Source: Amyelois transitella (taxonomy: Eukaryota > Arthropoda > Insecta > Lepidoptera > Pyralidae). Taken from it: a stretch of DNA of 64,000 bases. The translations under genes were made by a program, and so were the position numbers. Where the stretch lies: the NCBI RefSeq assembly GCF_032362555.1, contig NC_083531.1, positions 1,798,001 through 1,862,000 of the forward strand, given 5' to 3'. Within the stretch, counting starts at the first letter, position 1; each line of letters opens with the position of its first letter. Of the stretch, positions 27,480 through 39,736 are shown piece by piece. The notes below the pieces were generated by a model, which searched no databases, was not told the DNA's origin, and saw nothing but the letters and a program-made list of their open reading frames with translations.

Positions 27480-27940
27480 CATATCACGTCTATATCCCTT
27501 GAAGAGTAGACAGAGCCAATAGTCTTGAAAATACTGATAAATCACGTTTGGTTGGCTATAGATAGAATTGAGATTTAAATAGTGACAGGTTGCTAGCCCA
27601 TTGCCTTAATGAAGAATCCCAAGTCTATAAGCCTATCCCTGTCACTTATTACAAAATCAAAAATAGATATAAACATAATACACACATACATACACATAAA
27701 CACAATCAAGTCTACATCCCTTGCTGGGTAGACAGAGCCAACGCTCCTGAAAGGCTGATAGGCCATGTTCAGCTGTTTGACTTTATGATAGAGTTGATAT
27801 TCAAATAGACACAGGTCGATAGCCCATCTCCTAAAAAAATTATCTCAAGTTTATAAGCATATCCCTTAGTCTCCTTTTACGATATCCATGGGAAAGAAAT
27901 GGATTGGTCCTATTTTTTTTTCTGCTGGTCCGGGAACCAC
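27480..27940 (-). repeat. Two SINE A copies in the same orientation
   Basis: 27480-27650 is a reverse partial copy. 27690-27940 is a second, nearly full one with (CATA) tail and head CCGGGAACCACAATGC. Confidence 0.78.
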
Positions 27941-28008
27941 AATGCAAACATAATATCATACTATTATTACATATAAACGTTTTTTATTTTTTTCTTTTGT
28001 ATAAACAG

Positions 28009-28182
28009 AATTTTTATGACATGGTTGATGAATTTGAAGGTCTTAAAGTGGCTTCAAAAGCATGGGACAGAGAATTTTCATTTCACTTACACTTACTAGG
28101 CAACTTGTCATTTTGTTTTTATTTTTTAATTTATTTTAGAATATGACTTTGTGCCTCCACCTCGAAGATCTGCCACTTTCAG
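28009..28182 (+). CDS. Candidate exon pair, unrecognised
   Basis: After a good acceptor (TTTCTTTTGTATAAACAG) comes an open frame beginning NFYDMVDEFEGLKVASKAWD. A second acceptor (TTTAATTTATTTTAG) at 28139 precedes 43 bases reading YDFVPPPRRSATF in phase 1, followed by CAG|GTACAC. The first part could splice to the second from a weak GTCTTA donor after DEFEG. No family is recognised and no start or end is seen. It may be an internal exon pair or a gene fragment. Confidence 0.3.
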
Positions 28183-28334
28183 GTACACTATAGCATCATT
28201 AGTCATTATTAGAGGATTTTAACATTAATTTTCTGTCATAAAAGTTTCATTCTTTTAAATATATATTTTTATTCATTATTTTTAAAGATTCTTGTAGCTG
28301 TATACTTTTAATATAAGCTTGCATAAAGAGAGTT

Positions 28335-28425
28335 AGATGTGGTTATAGAAACAGAAGTATGCAGATGGAAAGATGTAGTCCATGCCTAGTCTCCGGGAAA
28401 GAGGTGTGATTTTATGTATGTATAT
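28335..28425 (+). repeat. RTE-like LINE tail remnant
   Basis: AAGTATGCAGATGGAAAGAT then GTGTGATTTTATGTATGTAT. Decayed. Confidence 0.65.
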
Positions 28426-28477
28426 TTATTTCACAACTTATGATCAATTATAAGTGAGGAATAAATAAATATAAACG

Positions 28478-28695
28478 GGAAAAATTACACAGATTAAGTT
28501 ACCCTCAAAGTAATTTCAAGACTTGTGTTACGAGATACTAACTCAATGATACTATATTTTATAATAAATACTTTAATAGATAAACATCCAAGACGCAGGC
28601 CAATCAGAAAAAGTTCTTTCATGCCCTGGCCGGGATTCGAACCCCAGACCTCCACTGTCACAAACAAGTGTACTACTGCTGCACCACAGGCAGCC
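28478..28695 (-). repeat. tRNA-headed SINE B, near full length
   Basis: Minus strand: A-box region GTGGTGCAGCAGTAG, B box GGGTTCGAATCCCGGCC-like, then the same body as the copy at 11065. Confidence 0.83.
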
Positions 28696-28699
28696 AAAT

Positions 28700-31130
28700 A
28701 TTAATAATATATGGATATATGGATATAATATATGGTATACAAAGAATCTGTGAAGATTACCCCTGCTCCCATTAGTATTATAAAGAAGTCTTATCAGTAC
28801 ATTTCTAATAAGAACACTGGGAACTGTTTTCCCTAGTATATATGTTAGACCTAGGAGTATTGATACCTAGACTATTTACTTACCACTAAGCTACAGTGGC
28901 CAACAAAATCAAACACACCACGAGGGCAACATTAAATCATGACTGGTTTTCAGTTAAAAGGAGATCAAGCAATAAATTTAATGAATTTAATGCAAGGCCG
29001 CATTGATAAGCAAATCACAAAGATAAAAGTTATAATGCCATAAACATTACTGATGTAGGAATAATGCCGCTATTAAACTCTAACCGTGAAATAAGCGTGT
29101 AAAACCCCGCGCAAATTTCATTTTAGAACTATAAACTTTTATCAAAAAAATAAATAAAAACAAACGCATTTAATGAACTTCATAATGTTTCGTAATATAG
29201 TAATTTGTGTAAAATTACACGATTCACTTACCATTAGATGTTTTGTATCACTTTCCCTTGCCCTCGATTGATGTAACGCGAATATAACTTGTTTTATTTT
29301 ATTACGTAAAAAAAACAATAATAAAATATATCAAAAAGGTAAATTTGAAGACACGATTACACTCAGATTTTTTAGTGCCAGATGCAAATATTCTAGGTTA
29401 AAGTGGTATAGCACTTTATTTACAGTTAATTTATGAATACGATGACTCAAATATATATTGATTGAACACGTTTTATCTTTTATTCAATACTTGTATACAG
29501 CAAATTTTACACGCCAATGGCTTATAAGAATTATACTATGAAATTAATAGGCCTAAAAGTTAATCACATGATTTCAATCCGAATATTATCTAGGCAGAAT
29601 ATTAATAGGTAGTTCGGCACTGTAGCGAAACAAATAATTTTTGCAAAGTGTACAACACATTCAACTTCAAACCTTTTTCTTGCCTTTTTCTAAAAAGATA
29701 GATTCTTACTTTAAAAAATATACTCAAAATGACAGTATTTGCACAGTGTTGTCATAAACAACTAAGAACAATTCACTATTATTCATTCATATTTTTCATA
29801 TTATCATTTCGTCCAGTCACAGCGTTAACAGTTCTAATAAAAACTTTAAAAAATTTAATCATAAAAGGCCCACCCTTCATATATCCATGTAAATCATTTT
29901 ATCTTCATTTCCAAGAATGAATTTTGACGAATCTACCAACCATAATTTAATAATATTCTGTACATACAACCCTACCACTAATGTGTCAACAAATCTTTCC
30001 GTTACCTTTTACGCAGAGAATATTCTTTTTTATAAGTCAATTGCTCTTTTATTTACTTGTTTATAAAAACGCATATTTTTAACATTATGAATAATAATAG
30101 CAATACTTTAAAAATTAATTTATGTGAATTAAATTTATAAACATAGTTAAAGTTTTTGGTACTTATTTTCTATCTTACTTGGAGATTCGAGCTTCATTCA
30201 AACTCAAACCCGTAGATATAGAAAACAAGCTAAACTCCGTGTAACGTTCAAAACGAACTGAGAGAGACACTTATTTTATTTCTAAAGAAAGTGTTAGGTA
30301 CGTTCAAGTACGTTTCATTTTTCATTGGCTTTGATGCTGTCAAAGTCGTCATTGACATCGTAGACAAATGAAACATGAATGGAACGAATTGAAAGGAGAA
30401 TTGCCAACTTATTGCTACCACACCAAATTGAGCACTTTTGGGAGCCCAAAAGCGCCCATTTTGGCGCATTTTGTAGTAACCTAACGCTTTTCCGAAACTA
30501 TTTCATATTCAAAGATTTCAGGGAGTTTTGAGGTTAATCTAAGATCAAAACAAGGAATATACGAGGTAAAGAAATGTTTGAGAAGAAAATGGTTTTACTC
30601 ATCGGATCGGTATCGGAAGTTTCTGGAGCAATGATTCGGGCTTGACCACCACTTGACTAAAGGGAAATCTTCTGCCAGGTTAGGTGTACCCCTGAAGAAC
30701 CGCCTGAGATGACGTTGAGTCAGAGGTTGTAATTATACTCCAATCCATTAAATCTCTACTTGCTCGTTTTCACATACTCCGCATTTCACATACTCTGACT
30801 CCGCCTGACTGATGGAGTGTGGCGTAATTTCTGTCGCCATTATCAAATATTATGAATGGGGCTTTTCAGTCATTTCAAATCTATTTCTGTCTACCTCGCA
30901 AAACCAAACGCTCTTTATGCTTTCAAAATTGTCTTCTACATCTTTAGCAAAAGGCTCAAGATTTTTGATAGGCGTTTTTTTTTTCTTCATTTCATTTAGT
31001 GCTTTAAAAGCGCAATTTATTAGGACCAACTTAGTGCCTTCTCGTCGAAGAAAGTTGGCAACAAACGAAATAAAAGAAAATAAATAAACACGACTTATGA
31101 AAACTTGAAAACTTATGACTTCAAAATAAT
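28700..31130. other. AT-rich intergenic DNA upstream of EEF1AKMT2
   Basis: No gene is supported. A donor-like ACATCTAATG|GTAAGTG on the minus strand at about 29222-29231 could end a distal Mgat2 leader exon, but this is a guess. From about 30230 the sequence is slightly less AT-rich and probably holds the promoter of the next gene. Confidence 0.35.
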
Positions 31131-31132
31131 AG

Positions 31133-31237
31133 GTAAGTATTTACTGTATTTACTTTATCACAATTGCTTAAATTTCACTTCATATAAGCTCATAACCAAA
31201 AAGTCATGATGGAACACAATTTCATTTTAATTTCCAG
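31133..31237 (+). promoter_or_regulatory. Probable 5'UTR intron of EEF1AKMT2
   Basis: A donor (AATAG|GTAAGTAT) at 31133 and an acceptor (TTTAATTTCCAG) ending at 31237 bracket 105 bases. The ATG lies two bases after the acceptor. Confidence 0.55.
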
Positions 31238-31239
31238 TT

Positions 31240-33003
31240 ATGGAAGATGTCGAACTGGATTCCTCGGAGCTTGGCACGCGGGAGTATTGGCAGGAAGCGT
31301 ACCGAACTGAGTTAGTTAATTTTGAAAGGTACGGAGACACGGGTGACGTGTGGTTCGGTGAAGACAGCGCTCATAGAGTGATAGATTGGATATGTAAATG
31401 TGGAGCATCTAAAGACACCGCCGTCATTGATTTAGGTAAGATACGTGGTTAAGGTGCCCGGCTAAAATGCGCGAGTAGTGCATGTGGTTCAAATCCTACC
31501 TCGGCCATTGACTAAGATCCTGGATTTGTAGAGTTAGATTTTTCATGAAGTGGCTCCCAATGGACATCCACTACATTTGCAGGGGAACATAACTTATATT
31601 GAATCAACATACAGTTGTCTGAGTGTGCAGGTTCTCTCATAATATTTTTCCTCACTGTAAGAGTAATGGTTAGTTCTCAAACTGACATTCATAACTTTAA
31701 AAAGAGATTGGTACACCAAGGTAGGATTTGAATTGAACCTCCATGCGCACTGTTCACACATTTATTTACTTCACCTTAAACCTAAAACCTATACATATTA
31801 TTATTTTTTTTCAGGTTGCGGTAATGGATACACTTTGTTAGAACTGGCACGGCAGGGCTTCACAAATCTTCTAGGAGTGGACTATTGTCCGGAAGCTTTT
31901 GTCTTAGCAAAAAAAATCTCCAAGGAAGATTTTCCTAATATAAAATACAAAGTAAGTTTTGACAGTTATTTATTTATGTAGAGGCCCATCCCATTTCTTG
32001 CTTTATCAACCTTCCAAGCCGGTCTGGTAGGGAAGCAAAAATATTATGCAACGCCGAAGTTTACAAGTAAATGAAAAAAAGAACGTGCTGAGTGTTTTGA
32101 GAGTTTGTCAATTATAGCAAAGAAATGTGCTCAGCCAATAGCAGTGAAGAATCTAGATTTCACAGATTGGAGCATTAATACAACCATCGTCAGAGCTGCG
32201 GTTCCCCAGACATAACACCTAGCCTGGCGGAAGATCTTCCCTTTGATTTGAGGTCAAGCCGAAACATCGTTCCCACTACAGACTTATAAACTTGAGATTG
32301 TTTTTGAGAATGAGCTAGAAAACTGTTACCACTGTTAGCATTTCACTAAACTATAATATTTTATTAACATTTTATTCCAGATATTTGACATAATAATGGG
32401 CGATGTCACAGACTTAGGTAGCAAATTTGGTATAATACATGACAAGGGTACATATGACGCGATCAGTTTAAGCCCAGTGGAGCCCAAACAGCAGAGAGAA
32501 AAGTATATCGACCAAGTGGCCATGATGATGGATGATAATGGTGAGTATTCTTCTTTTTACTCCTGTTGATGATTCCGGTTACACCCTCACCTCTCTGGAG
32601 AGGAGCCCAGATTGCAACTTTGGGTTAAGTTGTTTTCAATTCACTATTTTAAATCTTTATTCCATAATTAAGCCAAACAGCTGAGTGAGCCTCGTCTACC
32701 CCACAAGGGATATAGACATGATTTTATGTATGTATTTCTTGGTGTTTTGCCAGCCTCATTCATCACTTTATGCATGTCCCAGGTCACAAATTACCCCCAA
32801 ATCTACAGCACACTAGCAGTACTACAACAATATATTTTGTTGCAGGATTATTCATAATAACATCTTGCAATTGGACAGAAGAAGAATTAATCAAGCATTT
32901 CTCAGAGAGACTCAAGCTTAAATATGTAATACCGTCCCCCAAGTTCAAATTTGGCGGGAAAGAAGGCAGTGTTGTGTCATCAGTTGTTTTTCAAAAGAAA
33001 TAA
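31240..33003 (+). CDS. EEF1AKMT2: eEF1A lysine methyltransferase 2 (METTL10-like), complete
   Basis: A SAM-dependent class I methyltransferase whose orthologues trimethylate a lysine of translation factor eEF1A in the cytosol. Four coding exons, 31240-31435, 31815-31951, 32381-32540 and 32846-33003, have GT-AG introns and consistent phases (1, 0, 1), giving 216 aa. N-terminal REYWQEAY and DVWFGEDS are typical of the METTL10 family. Motif I is VIDLGCGNG (62-70); GVDYCPEA supplies the acidic residue that binds SAM ribose; DKGTYDAISL is the family's post-II motif; the C-terminus has LFIITSCNWTEEEL. Length is close to family size. The stop overlaps an AATAAA. Intron 1 contains a SINE F copy. HINT3 follows 437 bp downstream in the same direction. 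Confidence 0.94.
31441..31750 (+). repeat. SINE F, near full length, tRNA-like head
   Basis: Starts a few bases after the exon 1 donor of EEF1AKMT2 with AAGGTGCCCGGCTAAAAT, has a B-box-like GGTTCAAATCCTACC, and ends AAGGTAGGATTTGAATTGAA, a reverse tRNA-like end. Confidence 0.72.
32575..32742 (+). repeat. SINE A fragment, decayed
   Basis: A GGAGAGGAGCCC piece of SINE F joins a SINE A 3' part (CATAATTAAGCCAAACAGCT ... GGGATATAGACATGATTTTA, TATGTATG tail) in intron 3 of EEF1AKMT2. Confidence 0.65.
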
Positions 33004-33440
33004 ATGTTTTCAATTGCTAACATACTTGTTATTATTTACACCAAATTAATGAAGCACAATTAACAAAATACAAATACATGTGTATAGAGCTGTATAAATT
33101 TGAATTTGGGGTACCTAACCAAAGAGGAGAAATAAGTGATTAAAGCGGTAGAACAACAAAACAAAACGCCAATTTCATATGTAAGGACGTTGCTACGTCC
33201 ATTAATAAAAACAAAACAAATTTGTCAATGTCAAATCGTGAAAATATTACTAATGTCCAGAATCCACATCGCCTGGAAGTCTGGAAGTTCTGTTTTTCTA
33301 CTTCATCTTTCCTCAATTTTCAAAATACGTGTGAAATATTTACTTCTCACGCTTGTAAAAGACAAATAACAGTCTGTGACATTATTATTCCATCAATTAA
33401 TTTGGTCAAATACTTCAATTTACTAAAATTCGCGTGGAAA

Positions 33441-34492
33441 ATGTCACCCGACCAGTCGCCGTGTATTTTTTGCAATATTGTAAATAAATTAACTGGCACT
33501 GAATTGTTATACGAAGACGAGGAAATATGTGTTTTTCGAGATATTAAGCCAGCAAGCAGGTTTCACATACTGACTGTCCCGAAAAGGCACATTGAGGATG
33601 TTAAATCGCTTACAGCGGCGGACAAGGAACTTGGTGAGTTTTCCGAAATCCTATTGTTTTCTGATCTAAGTGGCTTTGAACTTGTAACCGTAAGAGATAA
33701 CGTGAGAACGGTTATTTTTTTTTTGTAAGCACCATCTATTTTGAAACATACAGAATGATACCTGTATCAAATAGCAGGTACCCATCACCGCTAATCTTCA
33801 TACACTTAAATTTAGAAAACTAGTCATATATATTCTTGCCCACAAAACATATTAGCAATAAAAAAAAAACATACAGAATGATACTGTTAATGTTATAGTA
33901 CTATGGACCTTATGCACTGTAAGGTGTTGATTTAAAAACTGTTTAACTTTACAGTTGAAAAAATGCTAAGAGTTGCTCAAGAGTTGATCGGTAAACACAA
34001 CTTGTCAGTTGAAGATTCAAGATCTGGGTACCACTGGCCTCCATTCCGGAGTGTCAAACATCTACACCTGCACACCATTGCTCCGGAATCGGAAATTGGC
34101 TTCTTCGGGCGGTGGATATTTAGGAAAGATTCCTATTGGTTTGTTTCGGTTAGTATTACAACATAATATAATTACATCTTTATCCCTTACATGGTAGACA
34201 ATGCCAATAATCTTGAAAAGACTTGGGCATGTCTGCTTTATACCTGAATGATGGAATTCTTTTTTTTTGGTGGGGAACCACACGGCACTTTATATATTTG
34301 CTTAGTCAATCTGCTTATATTAAATGTTGCTTTTATTGACACAATCTATCCAGCTTTTTTTAGCCAGTCTTTGAATCTGGTGACTATGAGCTCTGTCTGC
34401 CTTGTAAAGAAATAAAATGTGATATGAGTTTCAATAGTTTAACTTTGTCTTTTTATTTGTTACAGCCAGAATACGTCGCATCCAGATTGTGA
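33441..34492 (+). CDS. HINT3: HINT3-like histidine-triad adenosine phosphoramidase, complete
   Basis: HIT-family hydrolases cleave AMP from phosphoramidates and acyl-adenylates. Three exons, 33441-33633, 33955-34148 and 34466-34492, splice in phases 1 and 0 to 137 aa. Seen: an N-terminal CIFC pair (8-11), LYEDEEICVFRDIKPAS and HILTVPKRHIEDV (typical HIT strands), then SGYHWPPFRSVKHLHLH, with the catalytic His triad HLHLH at 100-104. The C-terminal SYWFV is characteristic of the HINT3 branch. An upstream in-frame ATG at 33222 would add 73 residues without family likeness, so 33441 is preferred. The last exon encodes only eight residues. Intron 2 holds a SINE A fragment (34168-34290). An ATTAAA at 34509-34514 may be the polyadenylation signal. 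Confidence 0.93.
34168..34292 (-). repeat. SINE A fragment in HINT3 intron 2
   Basis: The reverse tail part (ATTACATCTTTATCCCTTAC) joins directly to the head (GGGGAACCACACGGCAC), with the middle deleted. It begins 20 bases after the exon 2 donor. Confidence 0.75.
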
Positions 34493-34950
34493 TGTGAGAT
34501 ATAATATTATTAAATTTGTGATACGCATTTATTTTATTTGAAGAATATATTACTTTCGGTAAAAATCATGTACCAGATGATGGCTACAGATCAGAATAAC
34601 TTTTTTAAGAAGCCTTCAATCGATATCCACCTATTTCATAAGTGGGTTAAGTTTCTAAAACTTCTCTTTAACTCAGACATTTGAAAATGGCATCAAAAGT
34701 GGTTCAGCAAAACGCAAGAGAATCACGGACCAAAAAAACAAGTCCAACGAAGAACCACTTCTTTTTGAAGGCGGTAAAAAAAAGTAAATGCCAGGAAAGT
34801 GAAGTGTAGGTCATGTAAGGGGTAGGTCAATGAGGTCCCGTCTCGACGTCACCGAAAAGAATATACTGCCATTATACACGGGTCTTAAACTAAAGACATA
34901 TGTATTACATTGTATATCATGTTTCAATGTAGCATACAATGGTAGACCAA

Positions 34951-35205
34951 ATCTATACTAATATTATAAAGCTGAAGAGTTTGTTTGACCGCGCTAATCT
35001 CGGAACTACTGGTTCGAATTGAAAAATTATTTTTGTGTTGAATAGAACATTTATCGAGGAAGGTTTTAGGCTATATAACATCACGCTGCAACTATTAGGA
35101 ACCAAGAAATAATGGAAAATGTGAAAAAACTAATAACGACCTTGAGGGTTTCAATGATGCGCAAAATAACTATTCCACGCGGACTAAAGTCGCGGACACA
35201 GCTAG
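34951..35205 (+). mobile_element. Lep1-type Helitron, near complete
   Basis: Starts ATCTATACTAATATTATAAA and ends hairpin CGCGGACTAAAGTCGCGG then CACAGCTAG. Slightly diverged. Confidence 0.87.
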
Positions 35206-36400
35206 TAAATAAATAAAGACGCCGTGAACCAAACAATGTGGAAGGGAAAAACGTTGGAAAGCGGATCTAGTTGTTGAAGATTGTGGCAGAAGGTACTCGT
35301 ACAACTGGGAACACAATGAGATGATGAGAAAGTCTATACGACACTATCTATGAAATCTATGAGCGAACGCGTAATGTATGAGCAGTCTCCTACCAACGTA
35401 GAATGGCACGCGCGATGCTGTTTTTATCGCGCGAAAAACTATCCCCGATTCACTTTTTATTATGACGTGAAACGGAACAGCGATAGTGCCATACATGGAG
35501 CTGACACAAGCATTATACTGAATTGAGGCTTGTTATCGAAAGTAAGATCATCTTTTATTAGCAAAAAAAAGTGCATTGCGCCATTCAGTTGCGGGCTTGC
35601 TTGCATTTAGACGTATGAATATGGAAAATACCAAAAAATATAGATTTAAATTATTTTTTGTCTTTAAAAAAATTATTTAAGACAAATTATGACATTATTG
35701 AATAGTAAATTGTTATAGATCTTTAGTGAAATTTAAGTAGGTTTTGTTATTTTTATATATTGGATATTATTTATAATTATTGATTAAAAATTTTATTAAA
35801 AAAAAAAATGTTAAAACAAAACGAAGAATTATAACATACATTTTATTAAACAATCTGGGTATACAAGTTTATGGCAAGACTAATCTACGTATAAAACATG
35901 TATGTTGTACCTTTTTCTAGAGGTGAAACTCATTAGAGCGGGCAGTGCCTTTTTTTTATGGTGACAGTCGTTCTGGAGACGACTGTGCGGGGCGCGGATT
36001 TTAATCGTGACGTTCACATTTTGTATGAATCAATTTGTGTAATGGCTTCATACAAAATGTGTAGGTACGTAACGTTAACTAACGACCATACAAAATCACG
36101 AATGTTGACAAGGTATATCTTCTCTTTCTATTTTCATGGTTAACCTCAAATGAGAGAGAGACGGAAGATCTCATCTCACTTGCTAAAGATATTGAAAAAC
36201 CCTCTTAATGCTCGGTGTACGATATCGTGCAGAGTGCACAGCCCGGTCTAATGTGCGTGTGCTTATTAACATAAGCTATTATACAGCCAGTTTCTGATAA
36301 ATACTTAAATAAATACTATGATATACGTACACACACCTTTTTATTTTCGACTTGTGCGTTTAATTACTTCAAAATACAATTTATTAAATACCCAATACTA
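35206..36400. other. Intergenic DNA, no gene
   Basis: 35398-35500 carries a repeat (GGCACGCGCGATGCTG ... GAAACGGAACAGCGATAGT) that recurs at 38420-38515. Otherwise AT-rich sequence without exons. Confidence 0.4.
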
Positions 36401-37035
36401 CATGATTATCCAAATAAATGTAATTTAAACATTTTTCGTGTAAAATATGACTCCCTACCCTGTTAAATACAAAATATTTAGTACCTAACAATGCAAAATG
36501 CAATCTAGGAAAGTCTTATCTTAAAAAGAAATTTTAAGATAAGACTTTCCTAGGTATGCTAAAAAATATTATGCTTAGCATGATTTTATATAAATGCAAA
36601 TTTTTTTTTATGCCATATTCAGCTTTTTAGGAATGCAATAGGGAATACATTGTGATGTTAGAGAGGAAAAGAGAACATAAAAAAGACAAATATAATGAAC
36701 ATATTAAGACAATTTAGTGATGTGTTTTTTTTTAAATAAAAACAGGAATGTTAAAATCTGCCCTGAATTTGAAATATACCCTTGCTTGTGTTAATTTTGT
36801 AAACTTAACTACTACTAAATTTATTATATAAATATCTATGTACTTATGAAAAAAAAAGAAAAACATGAAATAGATGAACAAAAAACTTAACCAAATAAAT
36901 ATAATTTTAACATTTTTCTTGTATAATATAGCTCCATACCCTGTTAAAAAATAAAAGATACAATGTTTTTTTATTTATTTCAACTCTAAATACAATGTTT
37001 TTTTTTAATTTATTTTAAGACTTTCCTAGGTTTGT
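36401..37035. repeat. Degenerate repeat region with a 22-bp-stem palindrome
   Basis: 36505-36553 is a perfect inverted repeat (CTAGGAAAGTCTTATCTT and its complement, loop AGAAA). ACTTTCCTAGGT recurs at about 37020. A block of about 70 bases at 36411 (TTTTTCGTGTAAAATATGAC ... CCCTGTTAAA) recurs in diverged form at 36890. It looks like two decayed copies of one AT-rich element. Confidence 0.6.
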
Positions 37036-37716
37036 AACCTCCTCCTTTTTTGTCGTTACAAAAGATTAGTTTTACGAAATATCTTATGCACAAAGTAAGT
37101 CAACTGTTTGTCTTTAAACAAATATAACTAATTATATATAAATTATCTGTAGTACATAATATATAATGCTACATAATTTTTCTTTTAAATAATTTATATT
37201 GTTCATGTTCATTAATATCAAATGTATAAAGTGTGCTTTATTTAAGAGGTTAGGATTGACAACGGATTTTATAAAAATGGTCTTTTTTAAATTGTTGGTT
37301 GAAAAAAAAATGGCATAATTACTTCCAACTTACTACAACTAGCGCAGTGCAAAATTTTATCAGAATCCATCCAGCGGTTTAATTTGTGAAATTGTAATGA
37401 TTTGGTATATTTACAAATTATATTGGTATCTATCTAAAATATTGTTTCAGTGATATTAAATAGGGCTAAGCTATCCTCTATAAGTACACGAAAACTTTAT
37501 ATTACCTAACTAATGATATTTTGCAGTAATTTTCATCTTTACGAGCATAGATATAAAGTCGTATTAAATTTATTGTTGACAAGTCCTGTTTGTGAAATCA
37601 CTAGTTTATCAATCGGTGACTAATAATAATTATAGGCTGCGATTAAAACGGATTTGATAAACAATATCGAGAATGTTACATTGATATTAGAAAACATGCA
37701 TATATCTTAGTGGTAT
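37036..37716. other. AT-rich intergenic DNA
   Basis: Nothing recognisable beyond a CAGAATCCATCCAGCGGTTT block (37361-37380) of the kind found in LINE 3' regions. Confidence 0.35.
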
Positions 37717-37950
37717 GTTCATGATCATGTCTTTATGCTTTACGGGGTAGGCAGAAGTAACAGTGTTGAAAAGACTGAAGAGTCATTTTCAGCCGTATGG
37801 TTAAATAATGGAATTGAGATTCCAATTGCGACAGGTTGCTAGCCCATCGCCTAAAAGAATTCCAAATTTATTCCTTAATCGCCTTTTACGATATCCATGG
37901 GGATAAGATGGAGTTGTTCTATTTTAAAGTGGCGGGAACCACACGGCATG
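37717..37950 (-). repeat. SINE A copy
   Basis: Diverged reverse copy with head GGCGGGAACCACACGGCAT and no clear CATA tail. Confidence 0.8.
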
Positions 37951-38419
37951 GTCTGGTAGCGAAAAGAAAAACATAGTGCGCGTTTGTTCCCGCACTATTG
38001 TAAAAGTTAATTATGGAAACGGCTTCACTTTGGATTCTACTTTGAGGAGATGCGCTAGCGCACTGAACTGTTTAAGATCTCAATTTCATCCAGCTGATCA
38101 TGTCCCAATTGCCTCTGTCTTCCTCTTAAGTATAGATATATAAAAGAAAGTATTTGAAGAGTATGTGAAATTTGTACACATATGTATATGTAAGTACCTA
38201 TAATAACATTTATTTACAAGTTATTTCCCCATTGTCTAGATTTAGAAATCCACAATCGAATAACAAAAACGCATTAGCAATGTATAAGAAAAGATAAGAC
38301 GTTTTATCAGTTCCATCATACTAAGTATGATAACTCATATCGAACTGATATCTTTCCTTTGAATGTTATAATCATTGAAAATAGTTTATTTTATATTATT
38401 GCAGTGGACTTCTGCCTCC

Positions 38420-38665
38420 GTGGAATGGCACGCGCGACGCCGTTTTGATCGCGCGTAAAACTATCGCTCTCCCGTTCTACGCCATGATAGAAAGCGAAAC
38501 AGCGATAGTTTTTCGCTGCTGCTGAATGATCATATGTTATTTCCCACTGGGACAAAATGTGTGGTACCCGGCACCGGCAAAAAAGGAATAGGACCACTCC
38601 ATCTATTTCCCATGGATGTCGTAAAAGGCGACTAAGGGATAGACTTATAAACTTGGGTTTTTTTT
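38420..38665 (+). repeat. Palindromic short repeat and SINE A 5' fragment
   Basis: 38420-38515 holds inverted AAAACTATCGCT / AGCGATAGTTTTT, also seen at 35398 and, in part, at 50070. 38558-38660 is the first 100 bases of SINE A (GTGTGGTACCCGGCACC). Confidence 0.65.
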
Positions 38666-38764
38666 TTATTTTCAATTCATGGAGTTGTTTGAAGCCTATA
38701 AATTATCTATTATAGGTACAAGATTAATAAATTATTTTGATACAAAAACAAATATGGGGCATAT

Positions 38765-38910
38765 GCTGCAGTGTAGTTTGTTCCGCCGCTTCTTATACAC
38801 ATGCGTTTTGGAAACGGTATTAGTTATAATTCCATTTAAGTGATGTGAGTCAATAAGTGATACCTTGTATCCAATTTTGAAAATAAATCTATTCTATTCA
38901 ATTTTTTTTT
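38765..38910 (+). repeat. 3' end of a non-LTR retrotransposon
   Basis: Same family as 17755: GCTGCAGTGTAGTTTGTTCC through AAAATAAATCTATTCTATTC. Confidence 0.75.
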
Positions 38911-39736
38911 ATACATAGGTGCCTATACATACCTGTCCGTACGACTAATCTATATGGAAAAGAGTACAAATATAAATATTTTCTTAATCTACCCACTTAT
39001 CTACAACATTTAACGACATAATGGAACATTTTCTACATGTGGAATACCTAAACATCGATTAGGCTTACTTAAGTCTTAAACTATGTATGCAAGGGGTTGC
39101 CAGGTTGCAAGGCCAGAGAGAGGAAAAAAGGTCTGGAAAATCCAAATACTAAAGCCTGTATCCCAAAAGCCGATATTATGTGCCACTTAGTTAAGTCTTA
39201 ATGAAGCTCAATTTCCTATCAAAAAAAAGTGACATCTGGCAACACTATTTTACACAAATAACTTTAATTTTATTCGCCCCGCGAACTCTTAATCCCTATT
39301 TAAATTACTATTAAATACACAATTTGGAAAAATACCTAATTATATCCATTACCAAAACCACACAGATAAAACATAATTTGGAAACAGCATCCCTTTCATC
39401 ATACATAAGAAAGTGTAGAAGAGATATGTCCTTATTATATTATTTAATGTGTGGCTTGTCTATACATTTATACAAGAATTAACCCTCGCTATCATTATCC
39501 TATCACATTGATAAATTGAAAAAGCACACTGATGTGTACATGCCTAAATTTTAATACCATAGACCAGCGCAAACCATTGACAATTTTTACATTGCAGAGT
39601 GCAAAAGGTCTACTTTTTGAAGTAACTGACAATAAATCAAAAACATAACAGTATTTGTAAATAGTACTATGAATAAAAGCCCGTTCAAGAGTTTCTCAAC
39701 TTCAATAGTGGTATTTAAAACCACTAGCTTTAAAGG
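38911..39736. other. 3' flank and probable 3'UTR of MOSPD2
   Basis: AT-rich, no exon seen. TTTATT at 39269-39274 (AATAAA on the minus strand) could be a distal polyadenylation signal; a TTTAAT (ATTAAA) lies nearer, at about 39445. Confidence 0.4.

Noticed and set aside
30812..31087. 91-codon frame upstream of EEF1AKMT2
   Set aside because: Low-complexity hydrophobic peptide, no splice support, in AT-rich sequence.
33222..33440. Upstream ATG for HINT3
   Set aside because: The extra 73 residues have no HIT-family likeness and read like 5'UTR.
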